NCBI GenBank assembly: GCA_022447545.1
Contig: JAKVBI010000005.1
Coordinates: forward strand, 235,952 to 299,951
Length of the DNA: 64,000 nucleotides
Direction of reading: 5' to 3'
From: Myxococcota bacterium
GTDB lineage: Bacteria; Myxococcota_A; UBA9160; SMWR01
The position numbers and the translations under genes are program-made. Below, one piece after another: positions 53,079 to 62,567 of this stretch. Position 1 is the first letter of the stretch; each line of letters begins with the position of its first letter. The notes beneath the pieces were generated by a model. That model was not told the origin of the DNA. It saw only the letters and a list, made by a program, of their open reading frames with translations, and searched no databases.

Positions 53079-54275
53079 ATGTCGATCGAATCCTTCGACC
53101 CCTTCGCTCAGGGGTGGGGCGAGATCACCTACGAGCAGATGGCAACCCTGCGTCGCGAGCGCCCTGTGGCGCATACGCGTTCAGGGTTCTGGTATCTCGC
53201 ACGCTATGAGGACTGTCGCCGCGCCCTTGGCGACAGCGAAACCTTCTCGAACGAGGGTGGGTTGCGGGGCCCGGGGGTGGTCGTGCCTCGCGAAGAGCGC
53301 ATGATCAACGAGATGGATGCTCCGGACCACACGCGGTTGCGCAAGCTGGAGCAGTCGACCCTCAACTACGGAAACTTCCGCTCCCTCGAGCCATTCATTC
53401 GAAAACTGTCCGAGGGATTGGTGCATGCCCTGGCGCGGAACGAAGAGGTGGATCTGGTTCCGACCCTCGTGGATCCCATTCCATCCCAGGTGGCCGCCCA
53501 CCTGATCGGCGTGCCTGTGGGCGACTACGTGCAGTTCCGAGCCTGGACGAAGGAGGTCTGCACCAGTGCCTGGATCACCGACAACCGGACCGAGCGGGGC
53601 GAGGGGCTCGCTGGGGCGCACCCCGAGTTCGCCGACTACATCGATACCCTGGCGGCCGAACGGCGGGCCTCCACCCAGGTACCCGACGACCTGTTGACAC
53701 GCTTCGTCCAGGCCGAGATCGACGGCGAGCAGATGTCCCAGGTGGAAATTCGCATCGCCCTCGCGCACCTGATCATCGCGGGCAATGACACCACCACCCA
53801 TCTGCTGGGAAACTTGCTCTACCGCCTGATCGAATCGCCGGACCTCTACGCCCGCCTGCGAGCAGACCGCAGTTTGATCCCCGCGGCGATCGAGGAGTCC
53901 CTGCGTTTCGACGCGGTGGTTCAACTCCTGACGCGGCGGACCCGGTGCGAGGTCGAGATGAGCGGCGTGGGCATCCCCGCTGGCGCCCGGGTCGTGGTGG
54001 GGATGGCCTCGGCGAATCGCGACCCCGAGGCCTTCGGTTCCGATGCGGATGTGTTTTGCGTTGATCGAGTCGATCCGCCCCTGCATCTGACGTTTGGCTA
54101 CGGCCCTCATCTGTGTCTGGGGGCGAATCTGGCCAGGCTCGAAGCGGAGGTGATGACCAACGTGCTGTTTGATCAGGTCCCTCATGCGAAATTCATGGCG
54201 GGTTTCGAGTACCAACGGCTCCCGGCCTACTGGGAACTCGGGCCTCAGGCGCTGCGCGCCGAACTTGGGAGCTAG
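53079..54275 (+). CDS. Cytochrome P450
   Basis: This 398-residue P450 has LIIAGNDTTTHLLGN in the I-helix, ExxR in EESLRFDAVVQLLTRR and a canonical heme motif TFGYGPHLCLG. NEMDAPDHTRLRKLEQ lies in the C-helix region. It is divergent from the flavoprotein gene (106-base gap), which may share regulation. It ends seven bases before a cytochrome c-PQQ dehydrogenase gene, so the two are cotranscribed. Confidence 0.94.
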   Translation: MSIESFDPFAQGWGEITYEQMATLRRERPVAHTRSGFWYLARYEDCRRALGDSETFSNEGGLRGPGVVVPREERMINEMDAPDHTRLRKLEQSTLNYGNFRSLEPFIRKLSEGLVHALARNEEVDLVPTLVDPIPSQVAAHLIGVPVGDYVQFRAWTKEVCTSAWITDNRTERGEGLAGAHPEFADYIDTLAAERRASTQVPDDLLTRFVQAEIDGEQMSQVEIRIALAHLIIAGNDTTTHLLGNLLYRLIESPDLYARLRADRSLIPAAIEESLRFDAVVQLLTRRTRCEVEMSGVGIPAGARVVVGMASANRDPEAFGSDADVFCVDRVDPPLHLTFGYGPHLCLGANLARLEAEVMTNVLFDQVPHAKFMAGFEYQRLPAYWELGPQALRAELGS

Positions 54276-54282
54276 GGACATC

Positions 54283-55935
54283 ATGGCGAAGCGACCTACG
54301 AGCCGGTTCTTGCTGGCGCCGGCTGCATGGTTGATTCTGGGGTGGGGCGTGATCGCGGTGTCGTGCCATACCCCCTTGCAACCCGATCCTTCCGCTCGGA
54401 CGCCAGAGAAGGTGGCGCCCGCGGAGGAATCTCAAGTTGCGGACACCGGCCCGTCGGACGCCGAGATGATGGAGGACAGTCGTGACGCGTGGGTGGCACC
54501 CGATGAGATGGGTGGCATCTACGAGGCCCAGTGTGCGGTGTGCCATGGGGCGGGCATGGAGGGGACGGCGCAGGGACCGTCTCTGCTCATCGAGCCCCTG
54601 GTTCACGGACAGTCGGTCGACGGGCTGGTGGAGAGCATCGCCAAGGGCTTTCCTGACCGGGGCATGCCGGGTTGGTCCCAGGTACTGGACCCCGACGACA
54701 TTCGCGGCCTGTCGATCTACCTGCTCGAGCAGCGCGCCATCGACACGGGTGAAGCGGGCCTTGGCATCGGTGAGCCCCCGGAGGTTCCCAGTCAGCCCAT
54801 CGAGGGCGAGTTGCATCGTTTCGTTCTGAGGCCGGTCTTCGGCGGGCTGAGCGAGCCTTATTCGATCGCGCCATTGCCTGACGGTCGTATTCTGGTGGCC
54901 GAGAAGATGCTGGGGCTGCGGATCGTGGCGGCCGACGGCAAGACCTCGACTCGTGTGACTGGAACTCCGCGTTTCTACACCGACAGTGTGATTCGCGGCA
55001 CCACCCTGGCGGGCAATGGCTGGGCGCACGAAGCGGCCCTCCATCCCGCCTATTCGGAGAATGGCTGGATCTACCTCTCCTATGGAGACCGCTGTCAGGA
55101 CTGCAACGAAGCGAGCCGCGAAAGTGGGCGCCCGGTGTCCATGCTGAAACTCGTCCGCGGAAGGCTCGATGGCAGTCGGTGGGTCGATCAGGAAACGATC
55201 TGGGAGGCGCCGAAGGACACCTACCAGGACGGTCTCGAGAATGGCGCCGGAGCGCGAATTGCCTTCGACGATCAAGGGTACGTATATCTGAGCTTTGGTG
55301 AGCTAACCGATTATCGAGGCATTCAGGATCTTGGGCTCCCCTACGGAAAGATCCACCGCATGCACGACGATGGCCGTACACCCGTCGACAACCCCTGGGT
55401 GGATGAGCCTGGTGCCATGAAGTCCGCCTTCACACTCGGGCATCGAAACCCCCAGGGTCTGGCCTTCGATCACTCCACGGGTCGACTCTGGGAATCCGAG
55501 CACGGTCCCCGGGGTGGCGACGAGGCCAACCTGATCCGGTCAGGCCTGAACTACGGCTGGCCCCTGGTGAGCCTCGGGGTGGACTACGACGGTCGACCGA
55601 TTCGATACGCCGAGAAGTATGGGATCGAATTCGACCCGGCCGATCTCGAGCCCACTACCGTGGATTGGACGCCCTCGCCCGGAGTCTCGAGCATCGTGTT
55701 CTACCGCGGGGAGGCATTTCCGCGTTGGCAGAATCACATGCTGGTGGCGACCCTCAAGCAGAACGAACTGTGGCGGGTGGTCATCGATGAGAGCGGGGCC
55801 CAGCACACCGAGGTACTGATCCGCGGTCTCGGCCGGTTTCGAGACGTCGAGGTTGACCCCCAGGGCGATGTGCTCGTGCTGCTCGAACACCGGGCGGGCA
55901 GTCAGATCGTTCGCCTCGAACCCACCGGTCCCTAG
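54283..55935 (+). CDS. Cytochrome c - PQQ-dependent sugar dehydrogenase fusion lipoprotein
   Basis: This 550-residue periplasmic protein has an N-terminal hydrophobic segment ending in a lipobox-like AVSC (Cys about residue 29). It then has a class-I cytochrome c domain with heme site CAVCH (about residues 84-88) and axial Met in GMPGW. The rest is a six-bladed GSDH/Asd-like propeller: HEAALHPAYSENGWIYLSYG, GHRNPQGLAFDHSTGRLW, then SEHGPRGGDEANLI. The last is the PQQ-site region of soluble aldose dehydrogenases. It should oxidise a sugar or other alcohol and pass electrons to its own heme. It is cotranscribed with a P450. Confidence 0.88.
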   Translation: MAKRPTSRFLLAPAAWLILGWGVIAVSCHTPLQPDPSARTPEKVAPAEESQVADTGPSDAEMMEDSRDAWVAPDEMGGIYEAQCAVCHGAGMEGTAQGPSLLIEPLVHGQSVDGLVESIAKGFPDRGMPGWSQVLDPDDIRGLSIYLLEQRAIDTGEAGLGIGEPPEVPSQPIEGELHRFVLRPVFGGLSEPYSIAPLPDGRILVAEKMLGLRIVAADGKTSTRVTGTPRFYTDSVIRGTTLAGNGWAHEAALHPAYSENGWIYLSYGDRCQDCNEASRESGRPVSMLKLVRGRLDGSRWVDQETIWEAPKDTYQDGLENGAGARIAFDDQGYVYLSFGELTDYRGIQDLGLPYGKIHRMHDDGRTPVDNPWVDEPGAMKSAFTLGHRNPQGLAFDHSTGRLWESEHGPRGGDEANLIRSGLNYGWPLVSLGVDYDGRPIRYAEKYGIEFDPADLEPTTVDWTPSPGVSSIVFYRGEAFPRWQNHMLVATLKQNELWRVVIDESGAQHTEVLIRGLGRFRDVEVDPQGDVLVLLEHRAGSQIVRLEPTGP

Positions 55936-56024
55936 GCACACGCCGCTTCCCGGGGGCGGGCGGACGGTTCTCGCCGGGCGTGCCAACGGCTACTCTTGAG
56001 GTCTGGAAAGACGGAGGTGGCTCG

Positions 56025-56693
56025 GTGAGCCAGAGCGAAGCGATGCCGAGGATGTTGCTGATGGGCTTACTGGGGTGGACGGTTGGCATGGCCGGCGGAG
56101 CCTTGCCCGTCCATGCCGGGGAAACCGACGCCTATCGCGATTGTGGGAATGGCACGGTGTCCGACCCATCCAGGGACCTGGTGTGGGAGAAGAAGCAGGA
56201 CTCGGGTACGGGTCCGGACCCCAGCCGACCTCACGAGGTGGCGAATACCTACACCTGGACCGAGGCTCCGAAAGAGCCGGTCACCTGGCGCGAACGAAGG
56301 GCGAGGTTGGCAAAAAAGCGTCTTGCCGGTGCGTCCGAGGATTCCAAAGAGCCAATGCGCGTGAAGCCCAACGGCACCTTGTTCACCGTATTCCTCGCGA
56401 GTCTGAACCGGCCCGACCCGCTGACTGGAGAGTGCTTCGCCGGTCGTTGCGACTGGAGGATTCCGACCATGGCCGAACTCGAACTCCTTCGGGTACGAAA
56501 CTGTCGGGATCTGCCCTGTGGAAACCCCGTGGTCGGTCCTTCCGTCAATGCGCGTTACTGGTCGTCGCTGGAATACGAGGGATGGCCCGAGTATGCGTGG
56601 GCATCGAAGTTCTTTTCGGGCAACCACAACAGAGCCAGAAAGACGACTGCGCTCCACGCTCGGGCGGTTCGCGATGGGGACTGCGACCACTAA
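56025..56693 (+). CDS. Exported Lcl-domain (DUF1566) protein
   Basis: This 222-residue protein has a signal peptide (MLLMGLLGWTVGMAGGA) and a DUF1566/Lcl C-terminal domain. The domain reads NGTVSDPSRDLVWEKKQD, CDWRIPTMAELELL, then YWSSLEYEG and a closing ALHARAVRDG. The domain is found in adhesins and exported proteins. GTG 56025 is chosen because GGAGGTGG lies five bases upstream; an ATG at 56043 is in frame. A charged insert between the two halves (RERRARLAKKRL) is unusual. It is in line with P450 genes on both sides. Confidence 0.82.
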   Translation: MSQSEAMPRMLLMGLLGWTVGMAGGALPVHAGETDAYRDCGNGTVSDPSRDLVWEKKQDSGTGPDPSRPHEVANTYTWTEAPKEPVTWRERRARLAKKRLAGASEDSKEPMRVKPNGTLFTVFLASLNRPDPLTGECFAGRCDWRIPTMAELELLRVRNCRDLPCGNPVVGPSVNARYWSSLEYEGWPEYAWASKFFSGNHNRARKTTALHARAVRDGDCDH

Positions 56694-56702
56694 CCGGGAC
56701 GT

Positions 56703-57995
56703 ATGCGTCCAACGAGGAGGTCGAAGGGATTGCTTCTCCGAAGCGTTCAGTGGCTCTGTGCCCAGCAGCCTTTGATGCGTGCGTTGCGGCCTCTGGTGGG
56801 TGGTTTCAACCCGCTGCTTGAAGAGCATCGGCTCGACCCCTACGCGACCTGGCGAAGGCTCCATGAGACGGACCCTATGTTTTATAGCCGGGGCTTCGGG
56901 GCCTACTTTGCCACTGGTTATGACGACGTGGCGGCCATGCTGAAGAGTTCTGCCTTCACCGCCGATCGCCGGGAGACAGCGGCGTTCCGCATGATGAACT
57001 GGTTCAATCGCAAGGAGCCCGACTTCCAGGGCTTCATGGTGCGCAACCTGCTGATGCTCGATGGTCCCGACCATCGACGCCTGCGCGGGCTCGTGGGGAA
57101 GGCGTTTACCCCGCGCCGCGTGCAGGCACTTCGCCCCCACCTCGAGGAGGTCGCTGAAGACCTGCTCGATGAGGCGGCTTCCAGGGGCCACCTCGAGCTG
57201 ATTTCGGAATTCGCCTATCCCTTTCCGGTGATCGCCATCGCGGAGTTGTTGGGTGTTCCCAGCGAGGACCGTGAGCGCTTTCGCCGTTGGACCGCGGATC
57301 TCGTTCAGGTGCTCGACCCTCTTCAGGGGACCCGTGGGGCGCAGCCCATGCGGCAGGCGACGCGGGAACTCTATGCCTACTTCGCCGGGATGCTGGCCGA
57401 GCGCCGTGTCGAACCACGTGATGATTTGATGAGCGCGATGCTACAGGCCGAAGAAGGTGGCGTGCAGCTCGAGGACGGAGACCTGCAGGCTCTGTGTACT
57501 TTGTTGCTGGTGGCGGGTCACGAGACCACCGCGAACCTGATCGGTAATGCGGTGGCGGCGCTGTTGCTTCATCCCGAGCAGCGCAGGCGTTTACAAGAGG
57601 ATCCTTCGCTACTCCCCACCGCCGTAGACGAGTTCCTGCGCTATGACAGCCCCGTTCAATTCACCGATCGGGCGGTGCTGGAGGACTGCGAGTTCGGAGG
57701 GAAGGTTCTGCGCAGGGGCCAGATCGTAGGGCTCGTGCTGGCCGCGGCGAATCGCGACCCCAAGCGTTTCGCTGATCCTGACGTGCTGGACGTGGGCCGC
57801 GACCCGAATCCGCATCTGGCGCTTAGCCACGGTACGCACTTCTGTCTCGGGGCCCAGCTGGCGCGCATGGAAGCAGAAATCGCCGTCGGCGCACTGCTGA
57901 GGCGCTTTCCAGACTTCAAGGGGCCCGCCGGCCCGCCCGAGTGGCGGCGCTCGATGTTGCTTCGAGGTCCGGTGGCACTCTCTCTCGACCTGTAG
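56703..57995 (+). CDS. Cytochrome P450
   Basis: This 430-residue P450 has a longer basic N-terminus than its neighbours. Motifs are LLVAGHETTANLIGN (I-helix), ExxR in DEFLRYDSPVQFTDR and heme site LSHGTHFCLG, where the usual leading Phe-Gly is Leu-Ser. LLMLDGPDHRRLRGLVGKAF lies in the C-helix region. The ATG at 56703 has no good ribosome site; TTG 56730 behind GAGGAGG is an alternative. It starts ten bases after the Lcl-domain gene. Substrate unknown. Confidence 0.92.
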   Translation: MRPTRRSKGLLLRSVQWLCAQQPLMRALRPLVGGFNPLLEEHRLDPYATWRRLHETDPMFYSRGFGAYFATGYDDVAAMLKSSAFTADRRETAAFRMMNWFNRKEPDFQGFMVRNLLMLDGPDHRRLRGLVGKAFTPRRVQALRPHLEEVAEDLLDEAASRGHLELISEFAYPFPVIAIAELLGVPSEDRERFRRWTADLVQVLDPLQGTRGAQPMRQATRELYAYFAGMLAERRVEPRDDLMSAMLQAEEGGVQLEDGDLQALCTLLLVAGHETTANLIGNAVAALLLHPEQRRRLQEDPSLLPTAVDEFLRYDSPVQFTDRAVLEDCEFGGKVLRRGQIVGLVLAAANRDPKRFADPDVLDVGRDPNPHLALSHGTHFCLGAQLARMEAEIAVGALLRRFPDFKGPAGPPEWRRSMLLRGPVALSLDL

Positions 57996-58016
57996 TGACA
58001 CCGAGGGCCGTCCACT

Positions 58017-59042
58017 TTATGATGCGTCGCGAAAATCCAGCCGATTGAGGGCCAACTCCTTCATGCGCCGTTGCACGGTGCGGACGCTCACCCGAAGTTC
58101 CTCTGCCACGGGTCCGAGCTGTCCGCGATGCCGCGTGAGGAGTTCGCTCAAAGGATCGGTGGGTCGAGGTGGGGGAGAGCAGGTGGTTCCCTCGGACGGG
58201 GTGTCCAGGGGGAAATCACGAATCCAATCGTCCGAGGTGGACAGCAATGCGCGCTCAACGGTGTGCTTGAGTTCGCGCACGTTGCCCGGCCAAGGCCATT
58301 GCCGCAGGGCCTGGATGGCTTCGGGCGCGACGCGGTAGCGCTTTCCTCCGTGCTGGAGTTCATCGAGTAACTCCGCTAGCAGAAGAGGGATGTCGTCGGC
58401 TCGCTTGCGAAGCGGCGGTAGGTCAATCTTGAGGACGGCCAGGCGATAGTAGAGATCGCGGCGAAATCCGGACGTGTTGGACTGCTGGGTCAGAGATTGG
58501 TTCGTGGCCGCAACGATCCGCGCCTCTGCCCGGCGTTCCCGCGACCCGCCTACCGGGCGGTAGCGATTGTCCTCGACAAAGCGCAACAGCTTAGATTGGC
58601 TGCGTCCAGGAATTTCGCCGATCTCGTCGAGGAAGAGCGTTCCGCCGCGGGCCAGCCCCACTAGGCCTTTTCGGTCCCTGGTGGCACCCGTGTAGGCGCC
58701 CCGAGTGCTGCCGAAAAGCTCACTTTCGAACAGTCCCTCGGTAATCGCCGCGCAGTTGACGGCGATGAAGGGGAAGCCGGCTCTGGGGCTTGCATCGTGA
58801 AGCGCTCGAGCGACGATCTCCTTGCCTGTACCCGTCTCTCCCGTGATGAGAACTGGGGCGTCCGATCTGGCGTATTTCGCGATCAGTTCTCGCACCGATT
58901 GGATGGCGGCACTCTCTCCCGTGGGTGTGAGTGGAGCTCGAAGGCGACGATCGCAGGTTCGCGCCTTCGTCGGGTATTGTCGCGGCTTTCCCGGTGCTAC
59001 GCGGGGCGTGTGCTCGGCTCCGAGTCCGTGTTCTCGAGTCAT
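58017..59042 (-). CDS. Sigma-54-dependent transcriptional activator without receiver
   Basis: This 341-residue enhancer-binding protein has a short N-terminus (40 residues, no sensor domain). Its AAA+ domain has Walker A GETGTGKE (68-75), a GAYTGA loop (115-120, Tyr for Phe) and Walker B LFLDE (136-140). A C-terminal Fis-like HTH reads LGPVAEELRVSVRTVQRRM. Tyr in the loop is an accepted natural variant. It should switch on sigma-54 promoters, perhaps under control of a partner protein as no input domain is present. It is convergent with the last P450 gene and downstream of the kinase and LolA-like genes. Confidence 0.9.
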   Translation of the reverse strand: MTREHGLGAEHTPRVAPGKPRQYPTKARTCDRRLRAPLTPTGESAAIQSVRELIAKYARSDAPVLITGETGTGKEIVARALHDASPRAGFPFIAVNCAAITEGLFESELFGSTRGAYTGATRDRKGLVGLARGGTLFLDEIGEIPGRSQSKLLRFVEDNRYRPVGGSRERRAEARIVAATNQSLTQQSNTSGFRRDLYYRLAVLKIDLPPLRKRADDIPLLLAELLDELQHGGKRYRVAPEAIQALRQWPWPGNVRELKHTVERALLSTSDDWIRDFPLDTPSEGTTCSPPPRPTDPLSELLTRHRGQLGPVAEELRVSVRTVQRRMKELALNRLDFRDAS

Positions 59043-59231
59043 GTCATAGCCTTTCGCAACTTTTCGGGTGCGCGGACCAGCGCACCACTCTCCAACACTT
59101 TCCCTCTGAGAGGCTCCGCGTTTCAATGTCCGATCGCGCCCGCTGATGCTCAAGGCTGTCCGCTCGCGTCCGCCTGGATGTTCGGGAGCGGGGCAGGTTT
59201 CGACTGCCTCGGTTCGGCTCTGGGTCTCGAG

Positions 59232-60083
59232 TCATTCCCTCGGGGTAGGTGTCGAGCGCTGCCGGGGAATAGGGGCCCCTGATTCGAGTGTGCGAACGGA
59301 GAAGAAGCGCTCGCCGATATTCGTTTCGGAATGAAGATTCGAGATGTGCACTTCCGTGGTGGTGCCCCGTGTTCGGTTCTCTACATACATCCGGGTGGGC
59401 AACACGTGGCCCGCGGAGAGGGTCATGTGCTCACGCGGTGCTGATATCACGCGATAGGGCGATTTGGCGCCACGCTTGAAATACTCGACGGCCAGGATGG
59501 ATGAATCCCTCTGGGCAATAGTGAAAACGAGATTGGCGTAGCTGTATTGGGCCCGGGGGCGCGCACGGATCCTGTAGACGGGTTCTTGCAAGAGTTCTGT
59601 GGTGGTCATGTCCAGGATTTCGTAGTCATCGAGACGGCGTCGCTCGATGTCTTCGTAGGTGACGTCCGTTCCGAAGAAGGCATCTCCGCGTTGAGCGGTT
59701 GAGATGCGCCGGACCCTGTTGAGGGAGGGCATGAACATGAACGTCTCGTGACCACGTCCCTTCGCCTCGATCATCAGCACGGTCATCCCGCGCAGGTAGG
59801 TAGGTGACTCGAGTCGGCCAATCGAATGGACACGATCCTCGAACAACTTGGTGGCAACCTGGAGTACGCGTTTGCGTTCTTGGCCTGAGCGATCGCGTAC
59901 CCTTAATTCGATCCGAGAAATGAGGTCGATCTCGTATCGATTCGTGAACGCAGCGGAAAGGATTTCCTCTGGTTTTCGATCGCTGATTTTTATGTCTTCA
60001 GCCCAAGTTGTGAGAGGTAGATAAAAAATGAGCACGGGCACACTCAAAACGTTCCATTGCATGTAGCGGGTGGTTCTGAGCAC
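59232..60083 (-). CDS. LolA-like outer-membrane lipoprotein-sorting family protein
   Basis: This 283-residue periplasmic protein has a signal peptide ending near TWA and the family's half-open beta-barrel sequence. Segments are MTVLMIEAKGRGHETFMFMP near residue 103, RRISTAQRGDAFFGTDVTYED near residue 128 and VHISNLHSETNIGERFFSV near the end. This PF17131-like branch often accompanies lipid exporters of the RND/MMPL type; none is present here. A GTG at 60083 follows TAGGAA. It starts eight bases after the kinase stop, so it is probably the third gene of the regulator-kinase operon and may be an envelope sensor or effector. Confidence 0.8.
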   Translation of the reverse strand: MLRTTRYMQWNVLSVPVLIFYLPLTTWAEDIKISDRKPEEILSAAFTNRYEIDLISRIELRVRDRSGQERKRVLQVATKLFEDRVHSIGRLESPTYLRGMTVLMIEAKGRGHETFMFMPSLNRVRRISTAQRGDAFFGTDVTYEDIERRRLDDYEILDMTTTELLQEPVYRIRARPRAQYSYANLVFTIAQRDSSILAVEYFKRGAKSPYRVISAPREHMTLSAGHVLPTRMYVENRTRGTTTEVHISNLHSETNIGERFFSVRTLESGAPIPRQRSTPTPRE

Positions 60084-60091
60084 GGATTTTC

Positions 60092-62548
60092 CTAGTTTGT
60101 AATCGGGATTTTGAATCTCGCCCGTGTTCCACGGGGCAGGATCGGGGAGAGTTCGAGGCTACCTCCGAGGGTTTCGATAATTTCCCGTGCGACGCCCAGT
60201 CCCAATCCTGAACCACCGGAGCCGAGGCGAGTGCTATAGCCTGGGTCGAATACGCGAGATCTATCGGTCTCGGGGATTCCAGAACCCCGATCTTCGATTT
60301 CGACGCTAAGCCAAGAATTCTCGCAGGTCACGAAGAGGCGCACTGGTTCGGACGCGGGGCTGGCGTGAGTCGCATTGTCGAGGAGGTTGAAGAGCGCACG
60401 GCCCAGGTTGTCGTCACACAAGGCTTGTCGTGCCGAAGATGTAATGACCTGGCTCACACGTTCCGAACCGTGTTCTCGAAATACCTGCCGAACGGCCCGC
60501 TCGACGAGACTGTCCAAGGTGAGATTGGTGGATTGTTCGGGGGTTCCTCGAGTCGCGTAGTCGACGAGTCGGCAAAGCGCGGCGGAGGCGCTTTCCGTCA
60601 TTTCGACCAACAGCGAAGCGTCGCGAACTCTCCGGTCGTGGCTTTCGTCGGGATCGCCGACTCTGCGGGCCAGGCGTCGGATCCACGCGAGTTCCTTTCC
60701 TACTTCATGAGCTACGCCGATTGCCGCACGGCCTGTAGTTGCGTGGTGTTCTTGCGCAAGTAGATCGCGGGTGATTTGGCTGTTGCGAAGAGCGAGGCCG
60801 GCCTGTCGTGTCAGAGCTGAGATGAAATCGATTTCCACGCCAGTGTAGGGCCAGCGCCCTGGCGAAGAACCCACGAGCAGTACGCCAAAACGCTGGCCAC
60901 TGCTTTCGACGGCAGCGATACACTCGACGCCCTGGGTTCGGAGTGCGGAGATCTCGGGCGAGCTGGCCTCCGAAGCCGAAAGGTGGACGATAGGATCTGT
61001 GTCGAGCGTCTCACGGGCGGCCAGCAGCAACTTCGTGGAGGTGGGTGGGGTGTTGCCAAAGACTCGGGCAAGACGGGAGCATGTGGAGTTCTCGAGAAAC
61101 AGGGCTCCCGAGCGGGCTCCGAGGCTGTTTGCGAGAGAGTCGACGAGGTGATGAGTGATGGTCTCCTCATCTCGAACGGTGGAGACCTGCTGCTCGAAGG
61201 TCTCACGTGTAGCGCGCAACTTCTGAAGGCGAGGAATCGCCGTGTTCTCCATCAACCCCGTCAGTTTTTCGCGGAATGCTTCTGCCACCGCGGCGCACAG
61301 TAGTGATACGAGAAAGAGGGGTTCGATTGCATGCAAACTCGTTGGTGTGTGTAACACCGCCAGTACTCCGTGCAGGACCAGTGTCATTATTAGTGCCGAC
61401 AGGCCGAGAAGGAGCAATCGACCCACCCAGAAACGAATGTCCCAACCCAGGTCAAAAAGGTTGTACCGGCTGATCGCGACACCGATTGGGAGGGGCATTA
61501 CGATGGGTATGGTCCACAGGTAGAGGAAGACGAGATCTGTAGTGGTGCTTGTCATGGTGGCCCAAAACAGCATGGGCCCCAGAGGCAGGAGCAGTGATCC
61601 TATGAAGACCAGACGTGCTTGGGCCCGTTCGATGGGTGAGCATGATCGACTCAGCGAATGAGCGCAGGCGATCATCAATACGAGCCATGCCGCGATGGTG
61701 AGGCCCCCAAGGGCCAAGCTGAAGGGTTGCCAAAGGATGGGGGCCCGCTCCAGCGCGAAAAATCCCACAATCACGAGCAGGAGACTCACGCCGTAGGGGG
61801 TGTATTTAAGGCTCGGAATGTGTTTTGAGATCGATCTCTCGCGGGGGAAGGTGAAGGCCAGATGCGTCAGGGCGGCGGGCACGAAGGACAGAGCGACTAG
61901 GGCAAGCCGCGTTGCGTGCTGCGAATGCTGGCCGATCAACGAGGTCACGACGATCGTGCTGATGGAGCTGTAAAAGATGGCTAGGGGTATGGCCACATTC
62001 GGGGTGGCATGCCAGAGCAGGTAAAGTGGGATTCCGAGCAGGAATCCAGACATTACGATGGCGACGGCGATTCGGATGGCCTTCGCCGAATTGGGAGATC
62101 TGCTTACGGGGACTTCTTTCCATAGCGTACTTCCATTGCGATGGACGAGGATGCGAACCTGTGGTTCTGTCGAGCGTCCGATCGCTTTGTCGAGACTCGA
62201 GAGGTCATGAACCTGTAGATTTGCATCAGGGAGTTCGACTCGGCGCACGAGATCGCCCCCTTCGAGAGGGCAGTTCGGAGTCGCAGGAGTCTGTAGGACC
62301 CGCGTGTTGGGCAGGATCCAGCAGTTGGTCTGGGCACGAGATTCAATTTTTAACAGATGAGACCCGGCTGCGGCCAAAACGATGACGACGGGAAGGAGCA
62401 AAAGCCCCGCCGTCAACGCGGGTCGGTGACGAGATGCATTCTTGGGTTTGCTTCTTCTCACGTTCAGAAGGGGTGTGTCACTCGTGTGGTCTCGATGTTC
62501 CGCGGCCGTCCGAGCCTCGAGAAACACCAGTATCTCAGCCGACCCCAT
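60092..62548 (-). CDS. Membrane sensor histidine kinase with periplasmic PDZ-like domain and GAF
   Basis: This 818-residue kinase has, in order: a short cytoplasmic leader; a transmembrane helix (about 44-65); a periplasmic PDZ-like stretch (GGDLVRRVELPDANLQVHD, about 95-150); seven or eight membrane helices (160-400); a GAF domain (440-600); and a kinase core. The core has H-box VAHEVGKELAW, N-box FNLLDNATHA and G-boxes DRGSGIP and GSGGSGLGLG. ATG 62548 is chosen since the longer frame would start at a TTG inside the upstream regulator gene. It lies 19 bases after that gene's stop, so the regulator encoded there is its likely partner. Confidence 0.88.
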   Translation of the reverse strand: MGSAEILVFLEARTAAEHRDHTSDTPLLNVRRSKPKNASRHRPALTAGLLLLPVVIVLAAAGSHLLKIESRAQTNCWILPNTRVLQTPATPNCPLEGGDLVRRVELPDANLQVHDLSSLDKAIGRSTEPQVRILVHRNGSTLWKEVPVSRSPNSAKAIRIAVAIVMSGFLLGIPLYLLWHATPNVAIPLAIFYSSISTIVVTSLIGQHSQHATRLALVALSFVPAALTHLAFTFPRERSISKHIPSLKYTPYGVSLLLVIVGFFALERAPILWQPFSLALGGLTIAAWLVLMIACAHSLSRSCSPIERAQARLVFIGSLLLPLGPMLFWATMTSTTTDLVFLYLWTIPIVMPLPIGVAISRYNLFDLGWDIRFWVGRLLLLGLSALIMTLVLHGVLAVLHTPTSLHAIEPLFLVSLLCAAVAEAFREKLTGLMENTAIPRLQKLRATRETFEQQVSTVRDEETITHHLVDSLANSLGARSGALFLENSTCSRLARVFGNTPPTSTKLLLAARETLDTDPIVHLSASEASSPEISALRTQGVECIAAVESSGQRFGVLLVGSSPGRWPYTGVEIDFISALTRQAGLALRNSQITRDLLAQEHHATTGRAAIGVAHEVGKELAWIRRLARRVGDPDESHDRRVRDASLLVEMTESASAALCRLVDYATRGTPEQSTNLTLDSLVERAVRQVFREHGSERVSQVITSSARQALCDDNLGRALFNLLDNATHASPASEPVRLFVTCENSWLSVEIEDRGSGIPETDRSRVFDPGYSTRLGSGGSGLGLGVAREIIETLGGSLELSPILPRGTRARFKIPITN

Positions 62549-62567
62549 TTCTGCACTGCAGCTTCTG

